Shown: positions 7,766 to 15,525 of the stretch, one piece after another
How the letters are laid out: each line of letters opens with the position of its first letter
How positions within the stretch are numbered: the first letter of the stretch is position 1
Made by a program: the position numbers and the translations under genes
NCBI GenBank assembly: GCA_030756715.1
Contig: JAVBJD010000009.1
Span: 1-32,235, forward strand
DNA: 32,235 nucleotides
Direction: 5' to 3'
DNA from: Conexivisphaerales archaeon
GTDB taxonomy: Archaea; Thermoproteota; Nitrososphaeria; Conexivisphaerales; UBA164
Notes under the pieces: generated by a model
What the model was told of the DNA's origin: nothing
Databases searched by the model: none
The model's input: only the letters and a program-made list of their open reading frames with translations

Positions 7766-8515
7766 ATGTTTCATTTACAGACTAAAGACGTCAACAGCTG
7801 GAACATGGTCATAAAGGCAGCATCGGCGCTGCTTGAAGAAGTAGCTCTTGAGTTTCATCCCGACATGATAACGATGAGGAACATGGACCCTTCTCACATA
7901 GCCATGCTAAACCTTGAATGGCTCAAACAGTCCTTTGATGTTTATGAATGCGATGGAGAGCACGTAGTTACTTTAAGGATAGACGACCTTGCAAACGTAA
8001 TGAAAAGGGCTTCTAAAGGGGAACAGATAGAGATGTCGCTAGGAGAGGGCAACACTTTGCTGATAAAGGTTTCTAACGGTTTTCAGAGGGAATTTGTACT
8101 GCACATCTTGGAATCATCGCACACAGCCGTTCCTGTACCAAAAGTTAACTTTTCTGCAAAGATAGTCATGACGTTAAAGGGTTTCAGGGAAGCCCTTGCT
8201 GACATAGAAACAGTATCTGACGAAGTAAACATGAAGGCCGACACCGGGGCTCTTGTGCTGAGCGGTTCCAGTGAATACGGAAACGTAAAGGTAACGGTCA
8301 CAACCGCTACCCCTGATGTCAAAGAAATAACAGTTAACGAGCCGTCTTCGGCTTCTTACAGCATCGAGTACCTTGAGAAGTTCATAAAATCGCTGTCTTC
8401 TTCTCTTGATTACATAACTATTGAGTTCGGGAACAGGCTCCCGATAAGGGTTCAAGCTCCGCTAGATGATAAAGGTTCAAAGCTAGAGTACTACCTTGCA
8501 CCGAGGGTTGAGTGA
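7766..8515 (+). CDS. pcn: DNA polymerase sliding clamp PCNA
   Basis: This is the homotrimeric ring clamp that tethers DNA polymerase, FEN1, ligase and other factors to DNA. At 249 aa it has the typical archaeal length with two PCNA folds. Recognisable parts are the N-terminal MFHLQTKDVNSW, the DPSHIAMLNLEW segment near residue 40, the YLEKFIKSLSSSLDYITIEFGNRLPI segment (quoted in part: EFGNRLPIRV), and the C-terminal LEYYLAPRVE. A single ring gene is visible here, and other PCNA paralogues cannot be excluded elsewhere. It is transcribed divergently from priL, and its stop overlaps the start of a small membrane protein (TGATG). Confidence 0.93.
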   Translation: MFHLQTKDVNSWNMVIKAASALLEEVALEFHPDMITMRNMDPSHIAMLNLEWLKQSFDVYECDGEHVVTLRIDDLANVMKRASKGEQIEMSLGEGNTLLIKVSNGFQREFVLHILESSHTAVPVPKVNFSAKIVMTLKGFREALADIETVSDEVNMKADTGALVLSGSSEYGNVKVTVTTATPDVKEITVNEPSSASYSIEYLEKFIKSLSSSLDYITIEFGNRLPIRVQAPLDDKGSKLEYYLAPRVE

Positions 8516-8838
8516 TGAACATAAAAAGGCTCTTTACATTTGAAAACCTTTACATCGCAGCTTTTCTCTTGGTACTTTCTGGGATAATCAGCTTTATAGT
8601 TGGGGAAACTTCCGTGCCCCTTACTGCTGCCTTTACGTCTAACCTTTCTTACCAGACACTTTTTGAAACTATAATTCTTTTCTTCATAAACGTTCTGGGC
8701 GTTTCAGGCCTCTTCCTGCTTTTCAGAACAGGAAAGGCAAACGATGTACGGGTCGCCAGGACTTACCTTTTTACCGGACTTATATTCATAGTTGTATGGT
8801 ACCTCTTGATTTACGAGCTCTATTACACTGTAGCGTAA
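8515..8838 (+). CDS. Small three-helix membrane protein, unknown
   Basis: This 107-aa protein has three hydrophobic segments: roughly residues 10-30 (AAFLLVLSGIISFIVG), 45-66 (IILFFINVLGVSGLFLLF) and 82-104 (FTGLIFIVVWYLLIYELYY). A short basic stretch lies between the second and third. The ATG at 8515 shares its A with the PCNA stop codon (TGATG), indicating translational coupling to PCNA. I do not recognise the family. The link to replication may be purely positional. Confidence 0.75.
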   Translation: MNIKRLFTFENLYIAAFLLVLSGIISFIVGETSVPLTAAFTSNLSYQTLFETIILFFINVLGVSGLFLLFRTGKANDVRVARTYLFTGLIFIVVWYLLIYELYYTVA

Positions 8839-8904
8839 ATTTAGCTCAAAGTTATCCAAAAGCTTTAATAACCTTTCCTGCTACTACATTCGAAGGTGAA
8901 GCCG

Positions 8905-9282
8905 ATGAGCCAAAAACCTAGTTATGTAAAGTTTGATACGCCAGCTGAGCTTGCCCAGGCTGCGCTGGATGCAGTCAAGCAGGCAAAAGAAACCGGAAAG
9001 ATTAGGAAGGGAACAAACGAAGTAACAAAAGCTGTGGAAAGGGGCGAGGCCAAATTGGTGGTAATTGCAGAAGACGTTGATCCTCCAGAAATAGTAGCGC
9101 ATTTGCCCTTGATCTGCAGCGAGAGAAAGATACCCTACATATACGTTAAGTCAAAGAAGGACTTGGGGGCCGCAGCGGGATTGCAGGTTGCATCTGCAGC
9201 TGTAGCGATAGTCGACCCTGGACAGGCTAAACAGATACTGGATCAGGTTACTTCTCAGCTCCAGAAAATAATAGGTGTATAG
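8905..9282 (+). CDS. rpl7ae: Ribosomal protein L7Ae (kink-turn binding)
   Basis: L7Ae binds kink-turns in 23S rRNA, C/D and H/ACA guide RNAs and RNase P RNA. From the ATG it has 125 aa, the standard size. Characteristic motifs are [35 protein letters not shown] and [16 protein letters not shown], with the hydrophobic C-terminal helix [18 protein letters not shown]. An upstream GTG at 8896 is in frame, but the ATG at 8905 with an AAGGTGA-like ribosome-binding sequence just before it is the better start. A TATA-like CTTTAATA (8863-8870) precedes it. It heads the rpl7ae-rps28e-rpl24e-ndk cluster found in many archaea. Confidence 0.95.
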   Translation: MSQKPSYVKFDTPAELAQAALDAVKQAKETGKIRKGTNEVTKAVERGEAKLVVIAEDVDPPEIVAHLPLICSERKIPYIYVKSKKDLGAAAGLQVASAAVAIVDPGQAKQILDQVTSQLQKIIGV

Positions 9283-9289
9283 AATATAA

Positions 9290-9499
9290 ATGAGCGAAGA
9301 GGAGCACCTAACCCCTGCACAGGTAGTACAGATAGTTGGGAGGACAGGGGTAGCCGGGGAAATAACCCAGGTAAGGCTGAAGATCATGGACGGGCCTGAA
9401 AAGGGAAGGATACTTACAAGGGATGTGAAGGGACCAGTAAAGCTAGGGGACATAATAATGCTCAGAGAGACAGAGAGGGAAGCAAGGAAAATAAAGTGA
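9290..9499 (+). CDS. rps28e: Ribosomal protein S28e
   Basis: This is a small-subunit OB-fold protein of 69 aa near the mRNA exit. Family signatures are [19 protein letters not shown], the [17 protein letters not shown] loop and the conserved acidic-basic end [12 protein letters not shown]. It starts 7 nt after rpl7ae and is followed 6 nt later by rpl24e. It belongs to one operon with its neighbours. Confidence 0.95.
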   Translation: MSEEEHLTPAQVVQIVGRTGVAGEITQVRLKIMDGPEKGRILTRDVKGPVKLGDIIMLRETEREARKIK

Positions 9500-9505
9500 T
9501 AGAAA

Positions 9506-9682
9506 ATGATATCTCAAAAAGTTTGTTCTTTTTGCGGAAGACCGATAAAGCCTGGTACTGGGATCACAGTTATCATGAACGACGGGAGCGTCCTGAGGTT
9601 CTGCAGCTTAAGGTGCAGGATATACATGCTTGAACACAAAAAGGATCCAAGAAAGCTTAAATGGACAGCAAAACATAAGTAA
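9506..9682 (+). CDS. rpl24e: Ribosomal protein L24e
   Basis: This 58-aa zinc-ribbon protein of the large subunit begins [19 protein letters not shown]. The four zinc ligands are in CSFC and in FCSLRC further on, and the end is basic ([13 protein letters not shown]). The length and pattern match archaeal L24e. It lies between rps28e (6 nt upstream) and ndk (5 nt downstream), its conserved place in archaeal genomes. Confidence 0.95.
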   Translation: MISQKVCSFCGRPIKPGTGITVIMNDGSVLRFCSLRCRIYMLEHKKDPRKLKWTAKHK

Positions 9683-9687
9683 TCAAT

Positions 9688-10092
9688 ATGAGCGACAGAA
9701 CTTTAATTGTTATAAAGCCTGACGCTGTAAAGAGGGGCCTTATTGGGCAGATAATAAGCCGTTTTGAAGCAAAAGGTTTCGTAATAAGAGAGCTAAAGAT
9801 GATGACCCTTACAAAGGAAAAGGCAGAAGAGTTTTATTCTGTTCATAAAGGGAAACCTTTTTTTAAGGATCTTGTTGATTTTATAACTTCTGGGCCTGTT
9901 GTAGCAGCAGTCCTGGAGGGAAGAAACGCGGTAGAAGCTGTTCGAATAATGATAGGGAGCACAGACGCTTCAAAAGCTCCCCCGGGTTCTATAAGGGGGG
10001 ACTTTTCCTTAGGGCTCACGGACAACAGCATCCACGCCAGCGATTCGTTGGAAAGCTTTCAGAGAGAAGCAAAAGCGCTTGATTTGATTTGA
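9688..10092 (+). CDS. ndk: Nucleoside-diphosphate kinase
   Basis: NDK transfers the gamma-phosphate between nucleoside triphosphates and diphosphates through a phosphohistidine. It has 134 aa with the start [17 protein letters not shown], the SIRGDFS segment, and the active-site motif NSIHASDS with H116. It is the last gene of the ribosomal cluster. In many archaea the next gene is infB, but here a HAD-family gene overlaps the stop by 4 nt (TTGA). Confidence 0.95.
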   Translation: MSDRTLIVIKPDAVKRGLIGQIISRFEAKGFVIRELKMMTLTKEKAEEFYSVHKGKPFFKDLVDFITSGPVVAAVLEGRNAVEAVRIMIGSTDASKAPPGSIRGDFSLGLTDNSIHASDSLESFQREAKALDLI

Positions 10093-11186
10093 CAGAAAGC
10101 TATAAAGAATTTGCAACTTATAATGGCTTAAATTATATAAAGCAAGATACTGACTTCAGAAAATACGAAGCCATAGCGTTTGATGTGGATGGAACGCTCG
10201 TTGACTCGCGGTTGTCTTATAACGAGACAATCTATCATACCGTTTCCATGTTTTTTCAATGGTCAGTTGGTTTTAAACCCCCAAAGGATGAAATAAAGAA
10301 TTCGATAGCAAAGTTAAGGCTGACGGGCGGGTTCAACAATGACTGGGACACTTCTTATACCATTCTTATAGGCCTTTTCTCTGGCCTTCCAGATGAACTG
10401 TTAAAGATTATTTCATCTCCAGAATACAGGTTCTTCAAGAGCTTTACAAAGATTAAGGTTAACAGGGAAAGCTTGACAGAGGCATCTATAAAAGCACTGA
10501 ATTACCTGTTGATGTACGCGGACAACAGGGGGCTGCAGAGCATAGAAGAAGGGATCAGGAAGCTTTACAACAAAAAGGACAAGCTGAATTACCTGACTGA
10601 AATCAAAAACAAGCTGAATTACCCGAGCTTGCCGGGAAAAAGCATACTTTCGAGCGTTTTTGAGGAGCTGTACCTCGGGACAGACCTTTACACCGAAATG
10701 TGGCAGGTCGAGCCAGTTTTCAAGGTAAAAAAAGGACTTATAGAAGAAGAAAAGGTTGTGCTTGATAACGACGTCAAGTTATTCATTAAAAAGAGGTTCG
10801 GAAACAGGATAGGCATAGCAAGCGGAAGGCCAAGGAAAGCTGCAATGAGAACTCTAAAAGACCTTATCGGGAGCTTCTTTAACTCAGAGGGTTCTTTTTT
10901 CATAGATGACGCATACTACAAATCAAAGAACGAATGGCTCGGCAAGCCAAACCCATTTCTGATCGAACAGGTCTTCAAAAGCCTAAATGTACGCAGTTGC
11001 CTTTACATTGGGGATTCATACGAGGATATGTTAATGGTAAAAAACGCAAAAGACCACGGGTATGAAGCAGGGTTCGTCGGGGTCTACGGCTTTTCAGCAG
11101 ACCCAAAGAGCTTCGTTCATAAATTCATAGAAACGGGAGCTGACGCTGTTCTTCCTTCTGTAAACGATATAAAATTTTTATTTTAA
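10089..11186 (+). CDS. HAD-superfamily phosphatase with large cap
   Basis: This is a haloacid-dehalogenase-type hydrolase of 365 aa. Motif I is [11 protein letters not shown] with the nucleophile D32 and acid/base D34. Motif II is GIASGRP. Motif IV is [11 protein letters not shown] long helical insertion of roughly 200 residues between motifs I and II acts as a cap. The substrate is unknown, and phosphoglycolate-phosphatase-like enzymes share these motifs. The start is TTG overlapping the ndk stop (TTGA), so translation is probably coupled to ndk. No in-frame ATG lies before motif I. Confidence 0.82.
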   Translation: MTESYKEFATYNGLNYIKQDTDFRKYEAIAFDVDGTLVDSRLSYNETIYHTVSMFFQWSVGFKPPKDEIKNSIAKLRLTGGFNNDWDTSYTILIGLFSGLPDELLKIISSPEYRFFKSFTKIKVNRESLTEASIKALNYLLMYADNRGLQSIEEGIRKLYNKKDKLNYLTEIKNKLNYPSLPGKSILSSVFEELYLGTDLYTEMWQVEPVFKVKKGLIEEEKVVLDNDVKLFIKKRFGNRIGIASGRPRKAAMRTLKDLIGSFFNSEGSFFIDDAYYKSKNEWLGKPNPFLIEQVFKSLNVRSCLYIGDSYEDMLMVKNAKDHGYEAGFVGVYGFSADPKSFVHKFIETGADAVLPSVNDIKFLF

Positions 11187-11297
11187 AGCTTAAAACACGA
11201 GCGACATTAACCACAAAGATTCTGAATTTGTTCTGCTTTTAAAAAAACGTTTGATTTAACAGTAGCATTTAAAACTTTTAATAAAAAACATATAAAT

Positions 11298-11741
11298 ATG
11301 AGCGTTAACGAGATCGAACACTCCGCGGGGGGTGTTGTGTTTAAAGAAAATAAAAGCGGTCCCCTCTACTTAGTGTTGATGAGCAAGAGGAGGATCTGGG
11401 AGTTCCCGAAGGGCCACCTGGAGCCCGGGGAAGATACCAGGATGGCCGCAATAAGGGAAGTTAAAGAGGAAACAGGTTTAAACGACCTGGAGATTTTTGA
11501 CGGCTTCAGCTTTACGATAAACTATGAGTTCTTTAAAAACGGAAGCAAGGTAAAGAAAGACGTGGTGTATTATATCATGAAGACGAATTCTCAGAGCGTA
11601 ACGATAAGTGAGGAGCACATAGGTTATATGTGGCTTTCCTATGCAAAGGCCCTTGACACTTTAACCCACAAGAACTCAAAAAACCTTTTGATGGAAGTAA
11701 ATTCCTGGCTGATGGCTCTCAACGGTTCGTGGCGAGCATAA
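11298..11741 (+). CDS. Nudix hydrolase, probable Ap4A/diadenosine polyphosphate hydrolase
   Basis: This 147-aa protein has a complete Nudix box from G39 to L61 (GHLEPGEDTRMAAIREVKEE, then TGL) with R53, E54, E57 and E58 in place. The beginning EHSAGGVVF and WEFPKGHLE match the diadenosine tetraphosphatase/MutT-like subgroup, whose members cleave dinucleoside polyphosphates or oxidised nucleotides. The exact substrate cannot be read from sequence. A TATA-like TTTAAAA at 11268-11274 sits about 27 nt before the ATG, so it is leaderless. Confidence 0.88.
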   Translation: MSVNEIEHSAGGVVFKENKSGPLYLVLMSKRRIWEFPKGHLEPGEDTRMAAIREVKEETGLNDLEIFDGFSFTINYEFFKNGSKVKKDVVYYIMKTNSQSVTISEEHIGYMWLSYAKALDTLTHKNSKNLLMEVNSWLMALNGSWRA

Positions 11742-11793
11742 ACTTTAATCAAAAATATTTTATTAATCATTAAAAAGGTTTAACTTTTATAAC

Positions 11794-11819
11794 TTTATAT
11801 AATACTGTTAACTAACAGT
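11794..11819 (+). promoter_or_regulatory. TATA box with palindromic operator at the transcription start
   Basis: A strong TATA box (TTTATATA, 11794-11801) is followed directly by a perfect inverted repeat, ACTGTTA-AC-TAACAGT (11804-11819). The repeat covers the stretch between TATA box and predicted start site of the wHTH/ATP-cone gene, where a bound repressor would block RNA polymerase. This is consistent with autoregulation. A TAACAGT half site also occurs at 11257-11263, upstream of the Nudix TATA box. Confidence 0.5.
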
Positions 11820-11828
11820 CTAAGAGAT

Positions 11829-13646
11829 TTGAGCAGCAATCTTATGACAAAAAGGTTAAAAATAATATTTTCTGTACTCGCTTCAAAGAGCAGACTTGAG
11901 ATACTCAAAATACTTTCTGCAAAGGGTGGCATGACTTACACTGAGCTCAAGGAAGCTTCAGGCTTTACTCCAAAAAGAGAGTCCGGAAAGTTCGCTTATC
12001 ATTTGAAAAAGCTCGTTCAGCAGAACCTTGTAGTGCAGAACAAGCAGGAGAGGAAGTACATGATCGCCCCACTCGGCAGACTTGTGCTTTCTCTTGCAAA
12101 ACAGATAGAGGAAGAGTCACTAGTTTCTTCTGGCAGGCTTTACGTAAGGGAATCTTCTCAGAAGATAGAGGAATTCGACACTTCAAAGATAGTCCAGAGC
12201 CTTATAAAAGAAGCTAACGTGCCTGTTGAAGTTGCCCAGAACATAGCTAGCGAAGCTGAGTCAAGAATATACAAGTTCCAGCTGGCATACCTGACTTCAC
12301 CCCTGATAAGGGAAATAGTTAATTCAATTTTGCTGGAGCAGGGAATGGAACAGTACTGGAAAAAGCTGAGCAGGCTCGGAATACCGGTTTACGACCTTGA
12401 GCTCATGCTTGAAGATACTAGCAAAGAGGGTGAGGGTTTCGAGGACCTCGTCTACAGGGCGGCAGAAAGGATATTTTCAGATTATCTCGTAAGATCGGAC
12501 CTGCCAACAGACCTTATAGACGCTCATTTTAACGGAGAAATACACCTTCCTTACCCACATAACTGGATGTTCAAACCGGACATAGTTGCCCTTGACTTTA
12601 CCATGTTAAGCGAGAGCGTAAGCGCTCAGGGGGGTTCAAACTGGAACAGGTTTGTAAGCATGGTCTACGGTCTGTCAAGAGAAACGAATTCTGAAGTCTT
12701 TATAAAGGTGGACAGCGATTATCTGAAAAAAGTAAAGGGCGAAACCTTTACTTTGCTTCACAGTTTGTTGCCCAGCACTGCGAGGTCTCCTCTGATCACG
12801 ATCCACCTTGAAGACGCTGACGAAGAGCTGATAAAAGAGTACCGGGACTACCTTTTCAAAATAAAGAAGCCAAAAGTTGTTCTGAGCGTTAAAGGCAACA
12901 AGATAAAGGACAGCATACCTTTAATACTGGTAAACAACGACTACAAAACGGCAACGGGCTTCAAGTTGAGCGAAGAAAAGGGGCTTGAAATGGGGATAAT
13001 ATCAGCTTCAGTGAACCTGCCACATCTGGCAAATGAAGCGCAGAACGAGGAAAGCTATTTTAAAGTTAAGGTTCTTTTACTTAAGGACATACTGCAGGAC
13101 GCTATTGCACAGAGGAACAAGCTGTTGAACGGCAGGCTGCTGATGGGGCTTTTACCTTCTTTAAAGGAAATAGCGGTCAAGCACCCATCTGAATACATTA
13201 CTTCCTTGGTCAACCTTGCTGGCCTCAGAGAGAGCATGATAATGCTGAACATAAACCAAGATGAAGTAACAAAGAAGGAGACGGAGCTCATAGAGCTTTT
13301 GCAGGAAAAAGTTGGATATCCTGTTTCCTGGATTCAGGACGACTCCGGGGAAAGACTGGCTTACCTTGATTCGCAGAAGCTAGGAAAAAAGTACAACCCG
13401 CAACCGTATTCCCTTGGGCTGGAAGTTTATGAAAAAAACGGATTTGACGCTCAGGAGGTAAGGGAACTGAACAGGCACCTCAAGGGGGGCTTGAGATTAT
13501 CCCTGGGATTCCACATAGACGATAAGATAACTTACCTTTATAAAGAGAAAGAAATCAAATGCAAAAAGTGCGGCTGGATGAACCCAGTATCGCTGAAAAA
13601 CTGTAGACACTGCGGCTTTCCGCTTGAAATCTCAGTAAAAGCTTAG
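11829..13646 (+). CDS. Winged-helix / ATP-cone / NrdD-like / zinc-ribbon protein, probable nucleotide-sensing regulator
   Basis: This 605-aa protein has an unusual domain order. Residues 6-95 are an ArsR-like winged helix (SKSRLEILKILSAKGG, FAYHLKKLVQQNLV). Residues 103-190 are an ATP-cone (LYVRESSQKIEEFDTSKIVQ, LTSPLIREIVNSILL), the nucleotide-sensing module of ribonucleotide reductases and NrdR. Residues 190-560 look like a degenerate class III reductase barrel (NWMFKPDIVALDF, GIISASVNLPHLANEA). The C-terminus is a zinc ribbon, CKKC...CRHC. I see no glycyl-radical loop and no convincing catalytic cysteine set, so catalysis is unlikely. The best guess is a dNTP/ATP-responsive transcription factor. 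The start could be TTG 11829 (31 nt from the TATA centre) or ATG 11844. Confidence 0.75.
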   Translation: MSSNLMTKRLKIIFSVLASKSRLEILKILSAKGGMTYTELKEASGFTPKRESGKFAYHLKKLVQQNLVVQNKQERKYMIAPLGRLVLSLAKQIEEESLVSSGRLYVRESSQKIEEFDTSKIVQSLIKEANVPVEVAQNIASEAESRIYKFQLAYLTSPLIREIVNSILLEQGMEQYWKKLSRLGIPVYDLELMLEDTSKEGEGFEDLVYRAAERIFSDYLVRSDLPTDLIDAHFNGEIHLPYPHNWMFKPDIVALDFTMLSESVSAQGGSNWNRFVSMVYGLSRETNSEVFIKVDSDYLKKVKGETFTLLHSLLPSTARSPLITIHLEDADEELIKEYRDYLFKIKKPKVVLSVKGNKIKDSIPLILVNNDYKTATGFKLSEEKGLEMGIISASVNLPHLANEAQNEESYFKVKVLLLKDILQDAIAQRNKLLNGRLLMGLLPSLKEIAVKHPSEYITSLVNLAGLRESMIMLNINQDEVTKKETELIELLQEKVGYPVSWIQDDSGERLAYLDSQKLGKKYNPQPYSLGLEVYEKNGFDAQEVRELNRHLKGGLRLSLGFHIDDKITYLYKEKEIKCKKCGWMNPVSLKNCRHCGFPLEISVKA

Positions 13647-13661
13647 AAATCCCGAACGATC

Positions 13662-13682
13662 TTTTTGGGTTTTATTGTTTTT
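13662..13682 (+). terminator. T-rich terminator between convergent genes
   Basis: Runs of T at 13662-13666, 13670-13673 and 13678-13682 follow the wHTH/ATP-cone gene. This matches the oligo-T terminators used by archaeal RNA polymerase. It touches the 3' end of the CoxG-like gene on the other strand. Confidence 0.45.
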
Positions 13683-14112
13683 AAACGCTTTTAGATGCAC
13701 ACTGAAGCATGTCCCTGACTATCTTCTTTATAGTGTTGACAACTATTGAGCTGGAGATCGTGCCTATCATGCCCGAGACTTTAGGGTCTGCAGAATAGCC
13801 AAGGTAGTTGCCATCGTCTGAACTTTTAAGATAAATGGTTACAGCCGATTCAAAGTTGCCCAGGTTGCTTGTCCCCTGCATCGAAAGCAGAGCTTCCTTT
13901 TTGAGCTGATCGTTTTTCTCTATGGAAACGGTAACGTCAAAAGTCCCCTTTATGAAGCCTATCCCCTGTTTTATCTTAGCTTTGATCACGTTGTTGGAAA
14001 CGTTCCATTCAACAACCCCGGGAACGCACTTTATTATCTTTTCAGGGTCTGACAGGTAATCCCAGACTTTATCTGGGTTTGCTTCTATTTTTTCGCTCCC
14101 TTCAATTTTCAT
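13681..14112 (-). CDS. CoxG-like SRPBCC protein (CO-dehydrogenase subunit G family)
   Basis: This 143-aa START/SRPBCC-fold protein begins with the usual MKIEGSEKIEANPDKVWDYL, followed by DPEKIIKCVPGV and later FDVTVSIE and NLGNFESAVTIYL. CoxG proteins accompany molybdenum hydroxylases and are thought to help attach or mature the enzyme at the membrane. They are not catalytic. It lies 74 nt downstream of the 2Fe-2S subunit gene but has its own TATA-like TTATAAAA (14137-14144) about 28 nt before the ATG, so it may be expressed separately as well. It lacks the C-terminal membrane anchor of bacterial CoxG. Confidence 0.82.
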   Translation of the reverse strand: MKIEGSEKIEANPDKVWDYLSDPEKIIKCVPGVVEWNVSNNVIKAKIKQGIGFIKGTFDVTVSIEKNDQLKKEALLSMQGTSNLGNFESAVTIYLKSSDDGNYLGYSADPKVSGMIGTISSSIVVNTIKKIVRDMLQCASKSV

Positions 14113-14186
14113 TTATTTATAAAATTGGAAATCTGCTTATAAAAGTATTATTTCAAAAAAATATGAAATTTTTAACCGCTAAAAGT

Positions 14187-14672
14187 TCAGAACGTCTCAG
14201 GAGAGCCGTCTTTATAGAACGCCCTCGCGCTTTTAACAGCTTCTTTTATCTGAAAGTAAGTGCCGCACCTGCATATGACCCCCTTTAGCTTTTCGCTTAT
14301 TTCCTGGTCGTCAGCATCTGGGTTAGACGAAAGGACGCTGTGAGCTGTAGTAACAAAAGCAGGCGTACAGAAACCACACTGCATGGCCCCGTGCTTTACA
14401 AAAGACTCCATCAGTACCCTTGCCCTTTTATTGTTATATAGACCTTCAGCTGTCAGGATCTCTGAACCGTCAACTTCCACTGAAAGCAGCATACAGCTTT
14501 TCATGGGCTTATTGTCTATCAGGACCGTGCAGAGCCCGCATTCCCCTCTCCAGCAAGCTGCTTTAACGCTGGTTATACCGAGCCTGGTTCTAAGAGTGTC
14601 AAGGAGTATCTCGTTATCCTCGACAATTAAGTGCCTGAAAACGCCGTTTACATTAATTCTGATCTCTTTCAT
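14187..14672 (-). CDS. Aldehyde oxidoreductase (xanthine dehydrogenase family) 2Fe-2S subunit
   Basis: This is the small electron-transfer subunit (CoxS/CutC-type), 161 aa. The plant-ferredoxin-like cluster uses C40, C45, C48 and C60. The second, helical-domain cluster near the molybdenum cofactor uses C99, C102, C134 and C136 (MQCGFCTPAF and ICRCGTY). All eight ligands are present. The ATG lies inside the 3' end of the FAD-subunit gene (20-nt overlap), so translation is coupled. It passes electrons from the molybdopterin site to FAD. Confidence 0.93.
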   Translation of the reverse strand: MKEIRINVNGVFRHLIVEDNEILLDTLRTRLGITSVKAACWRGECGLCTVLIDNKPMKSCMLLSVEVDGSEILTAEGLYNNKRARVLMESFVKHGAMQCGFCTPAFVTTAHSVLSSNPDADDQEISEKLKGVICRCGTYFQIKEAVKSARAFYKDGSPETF

Positions 14673-15525
14673 CTAAGAACACCTCTTTAACGGCCTGAAG
14701 AGAAAGGTATCTTATCACGTTCTTTCTGAAGTCAGAAGAAGCGAGGAGGTCGTCCACGGGGTTCACGTTCAGCTGAAGGTACCTCTCCAGCTTTTCTACG
14801 TTCGTGCCAAAATCTTTATCGAAGTCCCAGTCCACGTCTGACTCTCTTATCGTTATGGGAGTTTCAGATGCAGAACCTATTACAAGGTTGAACCTTTTTT
14901 CTTCAGTAAAATATGTCAGAGCGACAGTAGCGAGGCCGTATTCGCTTCCGTTTGCAAACTTCAGGTATGTCCCGCGAACCTTTCTCAAAGGTATGAGCGC
15001 CCTGCTGATTATTTCGTCATCGTCAACGTTGATCTGACCAAGTCCGAGAACAAGGCCGTTGACAGGCACAACCCTTGAAGAGCTTTTTTTCGATATTTCA
15101 GCTTCAGCTTCCATAGATATAAGGGCAGGATAAGCGTCACCCCAGGGCACAGCTTCTGCAAGGTCTCCAACTAGCGTTCCCATGTTCCTTATTGTAGGAT
15201 CCGCTATATTTTTGACAGCCCTGTAAAGTGTGGGCAGGCTGTTCTTGATAGACCCGGACTCAAGCTCGCTCAGGTGCACGTTTGCACCTACTGCAAGCAC
15301 TCCCCCTTTTATCTGTAGAGTTTTCAGCTCGGGCACCTTTGAAATGGAGATCACGTATTCTGGAGCTGTCAACCTTTCTTTCATAAAAGCAAGCAACCCT
15401 ACTCCGCCTGACATAATTTTAGCGTTCCCGCTGTGCTCGTGAAGAGAGCTCAGAAGTTCTTCGAGAGAATCAGGCCTTAAATATTTGAACTTTGGGAGAG
15501 TAAAATACGGTCCTCCAAAGCTCAT
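14653..15525 (-). CDS. Aldehyde oxidoreductase (xanthine dehydrogenase family) FAD subunit
   Basis: This is the medium subunit (CoxM/CutB-type), 290 aa, which binds FAD and hands electrons to the external acceptor. The FAD pyrophosphate-binding loops are recognisable as AKIMSGGVGLLAFMKE and TIRNMGTLVGDLAEAVPWGD, both variants of the usual AGGTDLL and TIGGN motifs. The start overlaps the large-subunit stop by 4 nt and the end overlaps the 2Fe-2S subunit start by 20 nt. The order large-medium-small is one tight operon. The physiological acceptor cannot be deduced. Confidence 0.9.
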   Translation of the reverse strand: MSFGGPYFTLPKFKYLRPDSLEELLSSLHEHSGNAKIMSGGVGLLAFMKERLTAPEYVISISKVPELKTLQIKGGVLAVGANVHLSELESGSIKNSLPTLYRAVKNIADPTIRNMGTLVGDLAEAVPWGDAYPALISMEAEAEISKKSSSRVVPVNGLVLGLGQINVDDDEIISRALIPLRKVRGTYLKFANGSEYGLATVALTYFTEEKRFNLVIGSASETPITIRESDVDWDFDKDFGTNVEKLERYLQLNVNPVDDLLASSDFRKNVIRYLSLQAVKEVFLDERDQN

